A stretch of 64,000 nucleotides of DNA, from contig WMCF01000029.1 of the NCBI GenBank assembly GCA_009792885.1, positions 4,730,000 to 4,793,999 of the forward strand. The letters are read 5' to 3'. Positions 35,092 to 47,267 of this stretch are shown piece by piece (within the stretch, counting starts at the first letter, position 1; the number at the start of each line of letters is the position of its first letter). Under the pieces are notes generated by a model that saw only the letters and a list, made by a program, of their open reading frames with translations, had not been told where the DNA came from and did no database searches. The stretch comes from Eremophila alpestris peregrina. Its lineage: Eukaryota; Chordata; Aves; Passeriformes; Alaudidae. A program made the position numbers and the translations under genes.

Positions 35092-38000
35092 GCAGCGTTA
35101 ACCCCTGCAGTGGTGGGATGAGCCGGCTCTCCTCCAGGTCTGCCTGCTGCTGAGTGACAGAGGGGTGGGACAGACCCTGCTAGGGCTCCCAGAAGTACAT
35201 CGAGCCCAGGCAAGGCAGCTGGGCAAGGAGTCCTGCTCTCCTGGTGCTCAGTGACCTGGTTGCCTCTGCTCAGTCGGGAGTTAATGGAAAACTGTCAAAC
35301 AGCTGAATTCGACACACTGGAAAATAGCTTTATGAGGTCTAGTTTTTCTTAATAGGATTTAGGGGGCGCAGCACGACTTGGAATGCTTTTCACATAGGAT
35401 ACAATGGCAAGAAAATGAAATTACAGCCTCTGTAACCATCAGAAAGCTGGGCTAAAGTTGACTCCTTGTCCCCTGCATACAGTCACATGTAGTTTCTGTC
35501 CACCTCTCCAATCAGCCAAAGCCTGACATTACAGAGAAGCTGATGATGGAGATTATTTGAACACTTAGCTCCTCGTCTCCATCAGCACTGCATTCCCCTA
35601 AAGGTTGGGTCTGTCCCTGGCACTGTGTGTCCCCTGCCTGTCCTGGGACTGGCTGTCCCACAGCCCTGCAGCAGCTGCACTGAGCACTGTGGGATCTGCA
35701 CCAGGACCCCAGGCAAGCAGCAGGCTTTGGGTGGTGAGGGAGGCTGTGTGGCCACACACTGGAGCAAAAGAATAGGAAAAATCTTTGTTCCTGGAGAGTG
35801 GGATATTTTCTTACAGCCTCCTGCTTTGCTCTGCTGAGGGCCTTGTCCCAAAATAGGTTTGTGAAGAGGAAGAGACGCTTGAATAGGGTCCTCTGCATCA
35901 CAGCAGGTGCCCCTCACTCTCTGGGAACCTGTGCTCCCGCAGCAGCCTGTCACCCACCCACGGGGAGGGCACTGACAGGGACATTTCTTCCTCAGAAACC
36001 CTCTGGGCTGCTTCTTTTCCTCTTTAATGCCTTCCTGTGCAGCAAGACTCTTTCACCACCACCTTCCTGGACAGCTAGAGGCTTTCCTACCCAGGAGTGT
36101 GAGGAGAAGGCACCCTGGAGAGGTGAGGCAGCCCGTGTTGGTTTGCTGTGCACCTTCTGCTGCGGGACACTGCGTGAATGCGCGTGTTTGGGGAGATGTG
36201 GCACCTGCAGGAGCAGTGTCACAGCACTTGGGCACTTGCAGCCTCTTGGTGGCTTGGTCAAGGTTCTTTTGATAGACCATGACTTTGCTGACAGCTGATT
36301 CTTTAGATGGAAACATTTTTGTGCCAGGTAGATTTCCAAATCTGAACTTTGCTGGAATGTTTCACTTATTTTACAAGAACTGGGGCAGAGGGGACCACTG
36401 ATTTTGCCCTACTTAAAAACAAGCAAACAAAAAAAAGGGGTTTTTTAAAAGACTCTTGCCTGTTTCAGAAGAGGAGGGCACTCTTGAAATCTAGAATCAA
36501 AAATGCATGTGTTATCTTTCTTGGTGTTCACAAACTGGAAACCTCAGGTTTTGCAGACTGAGAGATCTGTTAGCAGATTAATTCCCATGCTGTGAGTCCT
36601 GGGTGTGCTCCAGCCCACACAACTCCTGAACAGAAATTTTCCTGTGACTGCATCCACAGGCTTCTACAGGCTGTGTTGGGATTGGGCACCTTAATTGAAT
36701 TTAAGTGGACTGTTCCTCCCATGTATTGCTTTAAGTGGTTCCTGTTGGCTCCAGCAGCTACCTGACTCATATGGAAGAAGCAACGACCAAATAGGGAACT
36801 TCTCAGAAATAGGTTGGGAGAAAGCTTGTAAAAATGAGATTTTAATTGGACAGGAGAAAAGCAAATAGAAACCAGGAAATGGGAAGAGACTTGGAGAAGC
36901 TAGATGGGCTCTGAGAGGGAGTGGAGAGACTGGCACAAAGGGTGTGCAAACTTGGGGTGTACAAGCTCAGCTGCTCAGGGGCTTCTGGTGCTGGGCATGG
37001 ACAAAGAACTGCCTGGACAAAGCCTAGAATAACTTGTAAATTCAGAATTCAGAGCTTTAGGGATCTGTACTTGGTGCCAGGACCAAGGACATTGAAAAGT
37101 GAGTTGAAAAGTTGAACTGTGGAATAAAGTACAAATCCCTTGCAAATTTTAGTTCTAGTAATCTTAAATCTGCTCTTAAGGGCTACATTGACCTTGTTCT
37201 TTTGTGACTCAGTTCAGAACAGTGGTAATGATAATATTCTTACATTCTTTCAGATTGCAGAAATTAATTTAATGGTTATTTGCAGAGCCCTTAAACTCTG
37301 GTGGTTCTGTCCTCAGAATGAGGCAATATGTGATGAATAGCACACAGGACAGTACACTGATTTTGGTTTCTGTCAGTACCCAGTTGCTAGTAATCAGGTG
37401 AACACTGTATGTGCAATGAATGAAGGAGAGCACTGAGCACTTGTGAGGAGAAAAGGGAATATCTGCTCCTGCAGTAAAGCTGTATCAGAGCAGATAGAGC
37501 TTATTCTGATTACTGTGACTGTCATGCCACATGGAACTCCCTTCCAAGGTCAGAGAAGTTTACTAGCTGTCATGAAGGCCAATATTCCCATGTTCTCCTG
37601 CTATCTGAAACATTTCAGCAATCAGAAAGAAAAATCTTGTTCCTCTGTGTGAAAAGGTTCAAAAGTTTCCATTACTACCCTGCTGCTTCCCTTGCTTTCA
37701 GCAGTCCCCACAGGTTCTTTGTTGATGTTTCTTAGCTGCCAGCAGCCTGCTCAAGCCCTGCCTCTGACTCCCTGCTCCCTGGCAATGATTACATTGCTAC
37801 TGTTTACTAATAAACGTCTTTGGACTTGGGCTGATAAACACGAGGTACAGGGCAGTACTTTGATCACAAACTGTACATGTCATCCTTGAAGCAATTTCAC
37901 TACAAGCAAATGAGTTGCCTTAATTATTGAAACAGGGATATTATCACAAACCATAACAATCTCACTTTACTCTGTACTTCGAGGAAGTATCTAGATAGCC

Positions 38001-38270
38001 CATGCAGTTGTGGAAATACCAGCTTGGGTAGTCTGTCAGGAGAAAATAAACAGCTGACATCTCGAAACCTTTGTTGGGTTGAAGGGAAAATCACCACCTT
38101 GGTTTGGATGAATATTGTGCTGTTTTGTGAAGTGTTTATAAAGCATCTCTGACAGACAGGCTTGGGAGTGTTAAGTCTTCCTTGAAGCACGATGACTTGG
38201 GCAGTGGTAATAAGATTCCCAGTCCAGCCCTGGCACTATGGTTTAACTCTGAAGGCAAGGGCTGGGTTTT

Positions 38271-38329
38271 CTGTCTATCCTTGATTTCTGGAATATACCT
38301 TTTCCAACACAGAAATCAAGGACAGACAG
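38271..38329. repeat. Near-perfect inverted repeat, 20-bp arms and 19-nt loop
   Basis: The left arm is CTGTCTATCCTTGATTTCTG (38271-38290) and the right arm CAGAAATCAAGGACAGACAG (38310-38329). The arms are complementary at 19 of 20 positions. In a minus-strand transcript the single exception becomes a G-U wobble, so the stem would be unbroken. The right arm also overlaps a second inverted repeat, AGGACAG/CTGTCCT, at 38319-38337. No transposon ends are recognised around it. Confidence 0.9.
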
Positions 38330-41300
38330 GCTGTCCTGGAAAAATTAACAGCAAGGAAAAGGGGACAGGTTTGTAAGCTGCAGTCTTACCCCTCTGGGCC
38401 ACCATTTCAAGACATAAGAAGAGTTTGCTCAATCTTGTCTGGTGGCTCAGCTGGTTCCTGATTGCTTTGTGTGGCCAAGTGAGAGCTGCCACAGTGCAGC
38501 CTGGCCTTGTCACTCCCACTGCTGAGCACAAGTGAGAGGGTTTGTGCACCTAACCTCTGTGATCAGGGATGCAAGGGGGCACAAGGTCTGCCAGCTGGTT
38601 TGTGAGCTGTGAGCTGGGGACATCAGAGTATACACAGGAACCATGCAGCAGCTCTTGCTGTCACCCAGGGCAGTGCCAGAGTAGGTCACAGAGCACACGT
38701 GAACACTATTATCGTGTTAGAGTCTGCTGAATTGCAGCAATCATGAGAAGTAAGTATTGCAATCAGAGCTGGTCCAAAGGTTGGAGCTCATCTTCTTTGA
38801 GTCATCTTGATTGCTTTTGTTTTGGGAGTGTCCTGATTAAACAATAAGGAGAAATATAAGATAATGGTTTGCAACTTTTTGTGTTTACCAAAATAGGTTT
38901 ATCAGGAATTGGTTTTATTTTAATTGAGGCTTAAATGGTTCTCTGGTGTTTCATAAAACACAAAGAATGAGGGAGGAATATCTTTTTCTTTTCAAAAAAT
39001 ATGACTTTAGGGGCATGGGGTATCTCTTACATTTTCATTTAACAGTTTTTGACTGTTGAAATTTGCAGTTGAAAACTGTTTAAATATATGCTGGAGATAA
39101 GAGAATGCTGATGCACTTATAAGCAGATTTCTCTACCTCTTTACCTTTCTTAATGCCAGCTCAATTGCAGGGTAAATCTTGCTATTTACGTAATGAAAGA
39201 ACTTCTGGGTATAACCCTTCAATGAAATGTTTACCTCTATGAGATAACTTTCAGGGTTGAGGACTGCTTCTCAGTGCTTCCTCAGAACTGGGGTGTCCAA
39301 TGGAGGTATTTCTGAGAAGAATTAAGATCACAAAGGTCACTTGCACCAAATGGCACTGGAGCTCTCACTGAGCTCTGCAAAGGCTGACAGCCTTGCCCAC
39401 CTTCTCTCCTACTCTCCTCTGCACACACTGTATGTGGATGTGTTAGTACCCACTAACAAGTGCATTTGTTTGTCTGTCCTGCAGGGTGTACATGGACACA
39501 TGTATTTCATTTGTCTAGCCCTTAACTGAAAAAGTTTGGGATGACCCAGTTTCAGCATTGTTGTACCTCTAAGAGAGAAAATAAATCTTACATTTCCAAA
39601 ATAACAAAGATTCAGTCAGATTTTATGTTTTTACTGGGAAAAAAAAATTGTTCTCCAGACTTACAGAAGTGTAGATCATGGGTAAAATGAGTTACTCAGT
39701 ACAAAAAATGTGTCATGTATTATTTATTCCTTTCCTAGGTAGAAGTGCTTCTAGGCTCTTCTGTCTGTCAGAAGAACAGATAACTCAAAAATCCTGCATA
39801 GAAACCATCCACTCCTGAAAGTGGGATGCCTCTGAGCTATAGTTGTGAGGGGGATCAAATATGCCATTGTCTCTTGAAGTAAAACCTCGGCAGAAGTCCC
39901 AGGCAAGGCTGCTGATGCTGTCTCTGGGGGGTTATGGTGGTATGAGGTGAGCTATGTGCTGACACTCCTGCAGTGCCCAGGGCAGAAGGAGGCCAGTCCA
40001 CACCTGGTTTGAGGCCCTCATGATGCTCAGCTGTAGTATAGAAATGTAGAGGGGCTAAATTCATCCCTGTCTGGACTGCCTGACTGGAAAAGCAACCTGC
40101 TGGGGAGGTACACTATGTACTTCTCACTAATTTAGCAGCCTTCCATGTGTAGCACATTGTCCAGTCATCCACAGGGCCAAAGTGTGGCAGGGAGTGGGCT
40201 GAGAGGTGCTTCCTGCTGGAAGGAAAAGGAGCCAGCTTGGTACTGGAGGCGAAGGTTGGAGTCACTGTGTTAAGGTTACATCTGTTCAAAGTTTTGTCAT
40301 AAACTTAAGAATGCTGAGAGTTTGCCCTTATTCCAAATAAAGCATTTATTGGGGGTTAAATCATTGTGCTTTATCTTCATGGGAGCTGATAGAAACAAAA
40401 CGAGAGCAGGAGTTAATGTTCCATTCTGTAATACTGCTGCAAAGAGTAACAGGGAGTTCTTCAGATGAGATGAATAGGCACAGTTTAACCTCTAGGCATC
40501 AGTTATTGGAGTCCATTTAAAGCACTTTGACTTGGAAGAGACTTTGCTGAAGCTAATGGGAAATGCCAGGGTAGGAAGATGATCCCAGTGTTTGGCACCA
40601 GTCAAAGTCTGGAGAATTTCCAATGTGTGTGTTGGCATTTGTAGCATGTAAGGAGAGTGTCTTTTCTCCCCAAGAGTAACAGACAAAGCAAGTTTAGACA
40701 ATTCTGGTCAGTTTTTCCTCTTCAAAGGAAAAATTAATTTTCTTGTTTCTCGTTGTAGTGTAATTGCAAGCAAATACTTTTTGCTTGAGTTGTAATAAGA
40801 AGTCTTTTGTTTCATAAGCCTAACACCCTTTGTAGTAAATGATGCTTCTGTGCATTAATTTTCCCCCCTGTGCAATAGCCAATGGTCCAACTCTTTCTTT
40901 TCTCAGCACTTCAAACAGTTGTCTTCTGTAGAGTGGCCTGAGATCTTGCATCATTTCCTGTCATCTATCCAAAGCTATTTATAACACGTCTGCTGATTCT
41001 GGCACATAAGCAAACCCCAGTTTTCATGAGAAAACAAATACTTTGGAAATGTAATCCCTCCCAGCAAGTGTCTGAAAACTGATGAGAAAATCTGAAACAA
41101 CCTTGAAAATATTAATGAAGGCTAAGACATAAATGGTGTTGGGGGATATGGGGAATTGATAGTCCCATGTGTTTTTAGTGGAAACCTTTAGAAGGTGCAA
41201 GATGTGTTGAGAAAGAGTATTAAGGGAGAGAAGGTATTTCCAAAATATATTTGTTAGTGAAATGACAACTTTGAGGTTTGTTGTCTGACAAAAGTGACTC

Positions 41301-44300
41301 CAGGTAGCTTTTGCAATGCTGAGTATTCACCATATAGTTTGATGGTAGATGTTCTATAAAAGCCCCTACTTTTTGACATTTCTTAGATTTGCAATCTCTT
41401 TAGCTTCAGGAGACTGACTGGGGTAGGAGTCTGGCAGGGACAGTTGCAGTCATTACGTGAAGCAGTGTGCTTCCAGTCAACCTGCTGCTTTAGATAAGTG
41501 CTATTTTGGGAATCCTGAAAAAGGGTGTTGGCCCCAGCCAAAACACACCCTGAGCAGCAGAACTCCTATCAGCCTCCTGCAGGCCTGCCCTGACCCTGCT
41601 GGCACAGCATGGCCCTTTATCTTTAGCCATCCAAACAGCTGCATCCATGAGCTGGGGCACGCTGGGGACCACTGTGTGTGGAGCAAATGGAATTCAAGGA
41701 TGGCTTTTGCTGAGCAATCACAAAGACACAATTTCTTAAAGTGCCTCCCAAGGCAGTTTGTTTCATCCTCTTTTCACAATACCCATGTATTTGTACTGAA
41801 CTTTGTCCCCTGTAAATGTATTTCAAGAGGATTCTGGTGTGGATGAAAATGTTAGTCAATGTTAGTCCAATTTTTTCTTCTCTGTAAATGACAAACTCTG
41901 AAGCACCAGCTGTATTTACAATCACACCAGAGGCTTTATGTCTGTAATGCAATAGGAATCAAAATGCTACATGTAGGAAGGTTTACAGTGCTACAAGAAT
42001 GAACAAGAACAGTTCTGCATAGCAATATGTATATTTCTGCAATTAAATGCAATAGTTCTACAAAAACACAGATTTTTTTCTATATAAATCCATCATCAGA
42101 CCTTCATAACTTGCCCAAGAGCTGACATATTTTCCAGCAGGGATCCAAAATCAAATGCATTTTTTGCTGAGAACACCCAGTCCTGCTTCCAGGGCATCTC
42201 TCCACCTTGGCGTACTCAAGGTACTACAGATATTTAAATAATATCTACTGCCTTTCAAATTTAGCAGCACTTCAGCTAATGCAAGAACCTGCACAGAGCC
42301 TTGTCCTCCTGTAGAATATTTCTCAGCTGTAGAATCATCCACTGACTGGATCTACAGCCTGACTCCAGCACACCTCCAGTGTTCCATGCCGGGAGGTTAG
42401 GAGGAGCTTGCGTCACCTGGAGCACCCAAGTGTGAAAATGTTAGTACTAGTCATCCTTTAAAAAATTAAACTAACACACATATGGCCTTAATTGCCTACC
42501 TCAGTAAATTTTTCGTCATGTTTGTTATTCTGTGCAATCTATCTCTGTGCAAGATAAACTAATGAGGAAATGATGAAAGGCTGAGGATCTGGGAGAGCTC
42601 CAGCCTTACACACAGAGGGCTGATACCTCCATTGATGACCCAGTTTTCTATGCTTTCCTCTTCTCTCTTTATTGACATGGCTTTGCCAACTCCTGCTTTA
42701 GGCTGCTGCTCTGTCCCCTGTGCTGAGTGTTGTTTCAAACATAGAAAAACTAGGCAATGGAATTGCCTGACTTAATAAAACTGTAATTTTTAAGCAGGGG
42801 GCCTGCATGCAGCCTGCTGTACCGAAGTGTCCTAGATCACTGAGGATCTACCAAGGGGGAAGAATTACTTGTTCTGTTTTAAGTGTTTAATGACTTTTTG
42901 TCCTACAGAATTTTCAAAGTATGTCACATAACCCATTTATTTCTAGCCTCAAAGCTGAACATCTTCTGTGACTTTCTTCCTCCACCTCCATTTGCCCTTT
43001 GTACTTTGCTGCCTCTGGTTTGAATTGGTCTCTGTTAATGGTTTGCTCTTTTCTAGTCTGCCTATTGTTTCACAGATCTTGGGGTATGATTTTTTCCTTT
43101 ATTCCAAGTCCTCATCGTAGTTTTCTTTGCTGATCAGAATGTACATGGTACAAATCTTGCTCTTGCAAAGTCAGGTCCATCCAAGTGAGCCCAAATGAGG
43201 TGACAGCAGGTTGTCTGTGCCCAGCCAGCTCTGCCTACCACCAAGTAAACTTTAACTAAAAAGGGATCTTGACACAAAAATTTGTTAAAAGTTTCTAAGA
43301 TGGCAACTTCTGTGTGGTTATCTGATAATAATGCTGACTGGAATTATATTTTAAGATTTATTGGGAAAATTTTTAAGTCTGTTAATCCAGATAGTGAGTG
43401 CTTGTTAGAAAATACAAAGATCAAATTTAAAAACCCTGTGTCCATTATGGCAAGGTAGTGTCTGACACTTCCAGGCAATGAAGGTGCCCAGGAAATGAAG
43501 CTAACTCAGCTATTGGGTTGCCAGTGAAACTCAAATGTATCTGGGCTGTTTGTGCTGAACATCAGCACTATGAAAACAAGCTGAAAGAGCAAGAGATTTG
43601 TAAAGGTTTTGCTTAACACCTGCAGAGAACTAGGCTGATTGGAAAAGGCAGCAGTTAAAGGAGACCCAAACTAGTAAAAACTCTTGGGAAATTAAATTGT
43701 ATTTCAGGGCTCAGAGCACAGATAAGCAGGAATAAGCCAAGGAGGCTGCAGAAATTGAGTGTTTCTTGAACTTCTCCCCATCCCCTTTTAATAAGTAGAT
43801 TTTTTTTCCTTTAAACTCATCCCTATTCACATGCAAAATTCATCTTAGACTTTGGTGAGAAGTATGGTCAGTCCTTAAAAATGTATCCTAGGACACATTT
43901 CCCCTCTCCTGGGAGGACGTGTAAGTCAAGCAGTGAAACTGAGACAAAAGCCTGGAGCTGCCAAGTTACCTTGGGCAACCTTTTCAAACCGTCTCCAAAT
44001 CTTTCTTCCCTTGCCAATCATAATGGGTGTGGACACTTAAAAACTACTTCATTCCCTTTTATGCCACAAGTAACAATTCACACACAGGGCTGGAATATTA
44101 CACTGGAATTTACTGTTTGATCTTTTTGAACTTGGATATAATAAATGAATCATTGCTGCAGTTCTAATTATTTTTTAATTGCTGGTCTTTATGACCTTTG
44201 AAATCCCGTTCTCTTCTTGTTCTGCATTTCACTGACAGTTAATATCTGCCAGTGTTTTAGAATGGGTTGGTATCATCTAGCATATCATCTACATGCTAAG

Positions 44301-44610
44301 AAATTGCATTCTTGTGGGAAATGTGGAAAAAAATTGCCACAGTAATTTATAGCCTAATCAATAGGATATTAAAAATCTGAAAACAGATTAGCAATTTGCT
44401 GGATTAGATAGTTATAAATTGCCATGTGACACACAATTCTGAGCTACTCTCATGTGTATTGTAATTCTGTAAGCAGTGAGGCTGAAGACAAGTAACATTC
44501 CTGCACCATGCCCTTCCTTGTTGCAAGATTTTCCTCCAGACTGAAGGACCTCAATCACTAAATCCTACCAGGAGCTACACTCTAAGAATGGGAGAAAATA
44601 ATTTGGAGGG

Positions 44611-44623
44611 AAAAAAAAAAAAA
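44611..44623. repeat. Poly(A) tract
   Basis: A run of 13 A with no recognisable element on either side. Confidence 0.85.
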
Positions 44624-46630
44624 GAATGCAGTTCATGACTTATGAATTAAGAACCCAGAAACTGGTGGCACTTCTGAGCTATGGGAGATTAATGAGTGAC
44701 CAAGTGCCACCCAAGTGAGGAAGCTTGCTGCTTACTGCAAACCTCCTCTGTGTTTGCAAAACTACTTTTCAAACAGTCTAGGCTACTGCAGAGAAAAATC
44801 CATGGATGTGCAACTTCTTCACCTGCCTGAATTGACCCTGGAGATATTGGCAAACAGTCCCAATGGACACAGATTATGGGCTTCCAGGTGCTGTTTCAAG
44901 GATGTAATATAAAATTTTTCTTACTTCAGCACTCTGGAATCTAAGGATCAGCTTGCTCTTTTGTTTCTCATAATGAAAATACTTTGTATGGATAGAGGGG
45001 TTCTTTAATTAACTAAATAGCTCTGGATTTAGACATAAAACCACTGCTGCTCCCACTGCTGCTCCTGCCTCTTTTTTTAAGCCCCAAATCTCTTCCTTTA
45101 ATTCAAGCAAAAACTCCTCTGTGGCTTGGCTCTGGTTGCCGTCCTAACATCACCTCTTCCAAATATGCACTCCTGCAGATTTTTCTTTATGGAGTGTATT
45201 TAAATACAGGCCTTCTGAAGCAGCAGTGCTGTAATCTTCCAGCTCTGTTTTGCTGGGTGGGCAGAAGAACTGCAGCTTTGTTTCTGACTTTTCTGTACTG
45301 TTGGCAGCACGGTGAGCTGCCTATCAATTAGCAAGCATTGTAATATAAAGTGTCACTTTGGTTACTGTATGTGTGCTGCTGGCACAGGGCTGCACTACCA
45401 AAGGCCCAGGTCACCTCTCCTGGTAGTGGGGTCAATATCAGAGCTAGAAGTGCATCTGACCAATTGAAACAGAGGATGTTTGCTGCATAATTGAAGACAG
45501 TTTAAAAGTTACTTTAAAAACTTTAGAAAAACTGAATAGGGAGATCATTGGATGTTGATCTGTGCCTTGTTTATCTTAAAAAAATAAATAAAGTTACATG
45601 ATTTAAAAGCACAAGGGTCAATTGGATGCTTCTGTCCAAACGGCAGCAGAGCAATAGAGCACTGTTGCATGTAACTTCTGTCCTAGTACTAGCTATAAAT
45701 AACCTCTGTTTAACCAGTAAAATTGAATATTAATTGTTTTATCATTTTTTTGAGTCATCCTGCACTGAAAAGGCATTTGAGGGAGTGCAGTAGGAAAGCT
45801 GCACCCTGCCTTGACAGTACCGAAACTGGGTTAGTAGAAGCATAAGGCTCTTCTGATAACCAGAGGCTTGGTGTCCTCGTGCTTCTCTCTCCTTACTAAA
45901 GACTGCTGTGGAAAAGTCTCAGGTGGAGAAATGTAAGGTTTTCATTATTTTTCTTTATTTTGCTTATTAGTTGTGGTTTTGGGGAAAGGCAGACTCTTAG
46001 TGACTCTGTCAAGGGAGATGTTATATGAAGAGAGAAATCTTTTGCGGTATCTAGAGGTGACAGCAATGGCAAAGATTTGTAGAAGCTTGTGGGGAGAAGA
46101 CTCAGATCCGCCATGACATTAAGACTGCGGAACATCTGAGCCGAAGTGTCACCTTCGGAGAAAGGAACTGCCTCGGCAGCGCCCGCCTGTTGCCTTCCAA
46201 CTGTTGTTGTTTCTGCGCCGTGAGGGACGTTTAGTGACGGGCCAGTGGAACAGGGCGCACCCGGCCGCTTCCCCGCCTGTCGCTGCTGGAGCCCGGCACA
46301 CCGAGAGCCCCGGGGACAGCGCCAGTTCGGCGGGGCCCCCGCTGGGCCTCCCGCTCCCGCTGCTCTGGCTGCCGCAGGGGCCACCGGGGCGGGCAGAGCC
46401 GCGGCCGCGCTGCCTTCGGCGCACACCGCTCCACCTGCCGCCCTGCCGTGCTGAGCTTGGCTCAACCGTGCCTGGAGAACGTGAACCCCTCGGGCCAGCG
46501 GGAGCCGTGCCTCAGGCCGACCGGCGAGGCGGGGAGGTGAGCGAGGATGTCGCGCGGCCGGCCCGCCGGGGACAGGGTCGGTACACGGCCGGCCGTACCC
46601 GCACCGACACCAGGGCACTACTGCTGCCGT

Positions 46631-46730
46631 GCCGTGCCGCGCCGTGCCGCGCCGTGCCGCGCCGTGCCGCGCCGTGCCGCGCCGTGCCGCGCCGTGCCGC
46701 GCCGTGCCGCGCCGTGCCGCGCCGTGCCGC
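46631..46730. repeat. GC-rich minisatellite, 10 perfect copies of a 10-bp unit (GCCGTGCCGC)
   Basis: Ten identical consecutive units with partial copies at the left edge. It lies inside the CpG island, upstream of the likely MAPK6 start. Because 10 is not a multiple of 3 and the unit has no stop codon, it leaves several frames open on both strands. This explains the long spurious ORFs here. Confidence 0.98.
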
Positions 46731-46979
46731 CCCCGTCCCCGAGGGCCGCCCGGGGCCGCCCCTGGCAGGCGGAGCCGCCGCCGCCGCACCGCCCCTCCCT
46801 GCCCTCCGCGCCGGGTTACATGGCGGCGGCTGCGGCAGCGGCAACTGCGGCGAGGCGGGCGGGCGCCGGGCGAGGGCCGGTGGCGGGGCCGCGGGGCTCG
46901 GCCGTGTGAGCAGCGCACCCCCGATGAGCCTGGGAAGGCCCGTGAGTGCGGGGGGCGCGGGGCGCGGGGGGTCTCGGCC

Positions 46980-47267
46980 GCCGCACGCGCGGGCCCGGCC
47001 CCGCCGCACAAAGGCGCTTTGTTCCCTCCATCCCGCCCGGCGGCGGCGGCAGCGGCGCCCCCGGCCCGTTCCGTTCCGCCCCGCTCGCTCCGCCCGGGCC
47101 CGGCCCCTCCGCACTGCGGCGGCCGCGGGGCCGAGCGGGGCCGGGCGGGCGCTGACCGGGCGGGCGGGCGGGGGCGGCCGCGCGGGGGGCGCTGCCGGCG
47201 GCTGCGGCGCCGGGCCCGGGGCCGCCTGTGCCGGGGGCGGCGGGCGCGGCCTGAAGGGCGTTTGAAG
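46980..47267 (+). other. MAPK6: Putative non-coding exon 1 of MAPK6 (5' boundary uncertain)
   Basis: MAPK6 has a non-coding first exon in human. The best-placed donor in the island is TTTGAAG followed by gtaggg, with the exon ending at 47267. Joining it to the acceptor at 51688 gives a 4,420-nt intron 1. Competing donors are ggggag/gtgagc (gt at 46537), ggcccGTGAGT (gt at 46940), gcgcacag/gtaccg (gt at 47491) and aggaacag/gtaccc (gt at 47639). Different start sites may use different donors. The 5' end given is an arbitrary point in the island, not an observed start. Confidence 0.45.
47158..47174 (+). promoter_or_regulatory. G-quadruplex motif with single-base loops
   Basis: GGGCGGGCGGGCGGGGG has four G-runs of three or more separated by single C. 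It is G-rich on the sense strand, 94 nt before the proposed exon 1 donor. It would therefore lie in promoter DNA and, if exon 1 includes it, in the mRNA leader. It overlaps Sp1-type GC boxes. Confidence 0.8.

Larger units (their letters stand above)
27318..46139. other. Long intergenic stretch upstream of MAPK6, no gene recognised
   Basis: The longest ORFs (201 codons at 27569-28174, 180 codons at 31767-32309) have no recognisable domain and read like chance frames in CTG/CCT-rich DNA. AT-rich patches with TAAT-type cores at about 32610-32660 and 44140-44440 could be enhancers, but this cannot be judged from one sequence. Noted elements are the inverted repeat at 38271 and the microsatellite at 34193. 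Confidence 0.6.

Noticed and set aside
1..46139. Exons of LEO1 or TMOD3, the expected left-hand neighbours
   Set aside because: I looked for recognisable peptide stretches and a second CpG island and saw neither. Very short exons could be missed by eye; a translated search with the chicken proteins would settle it.
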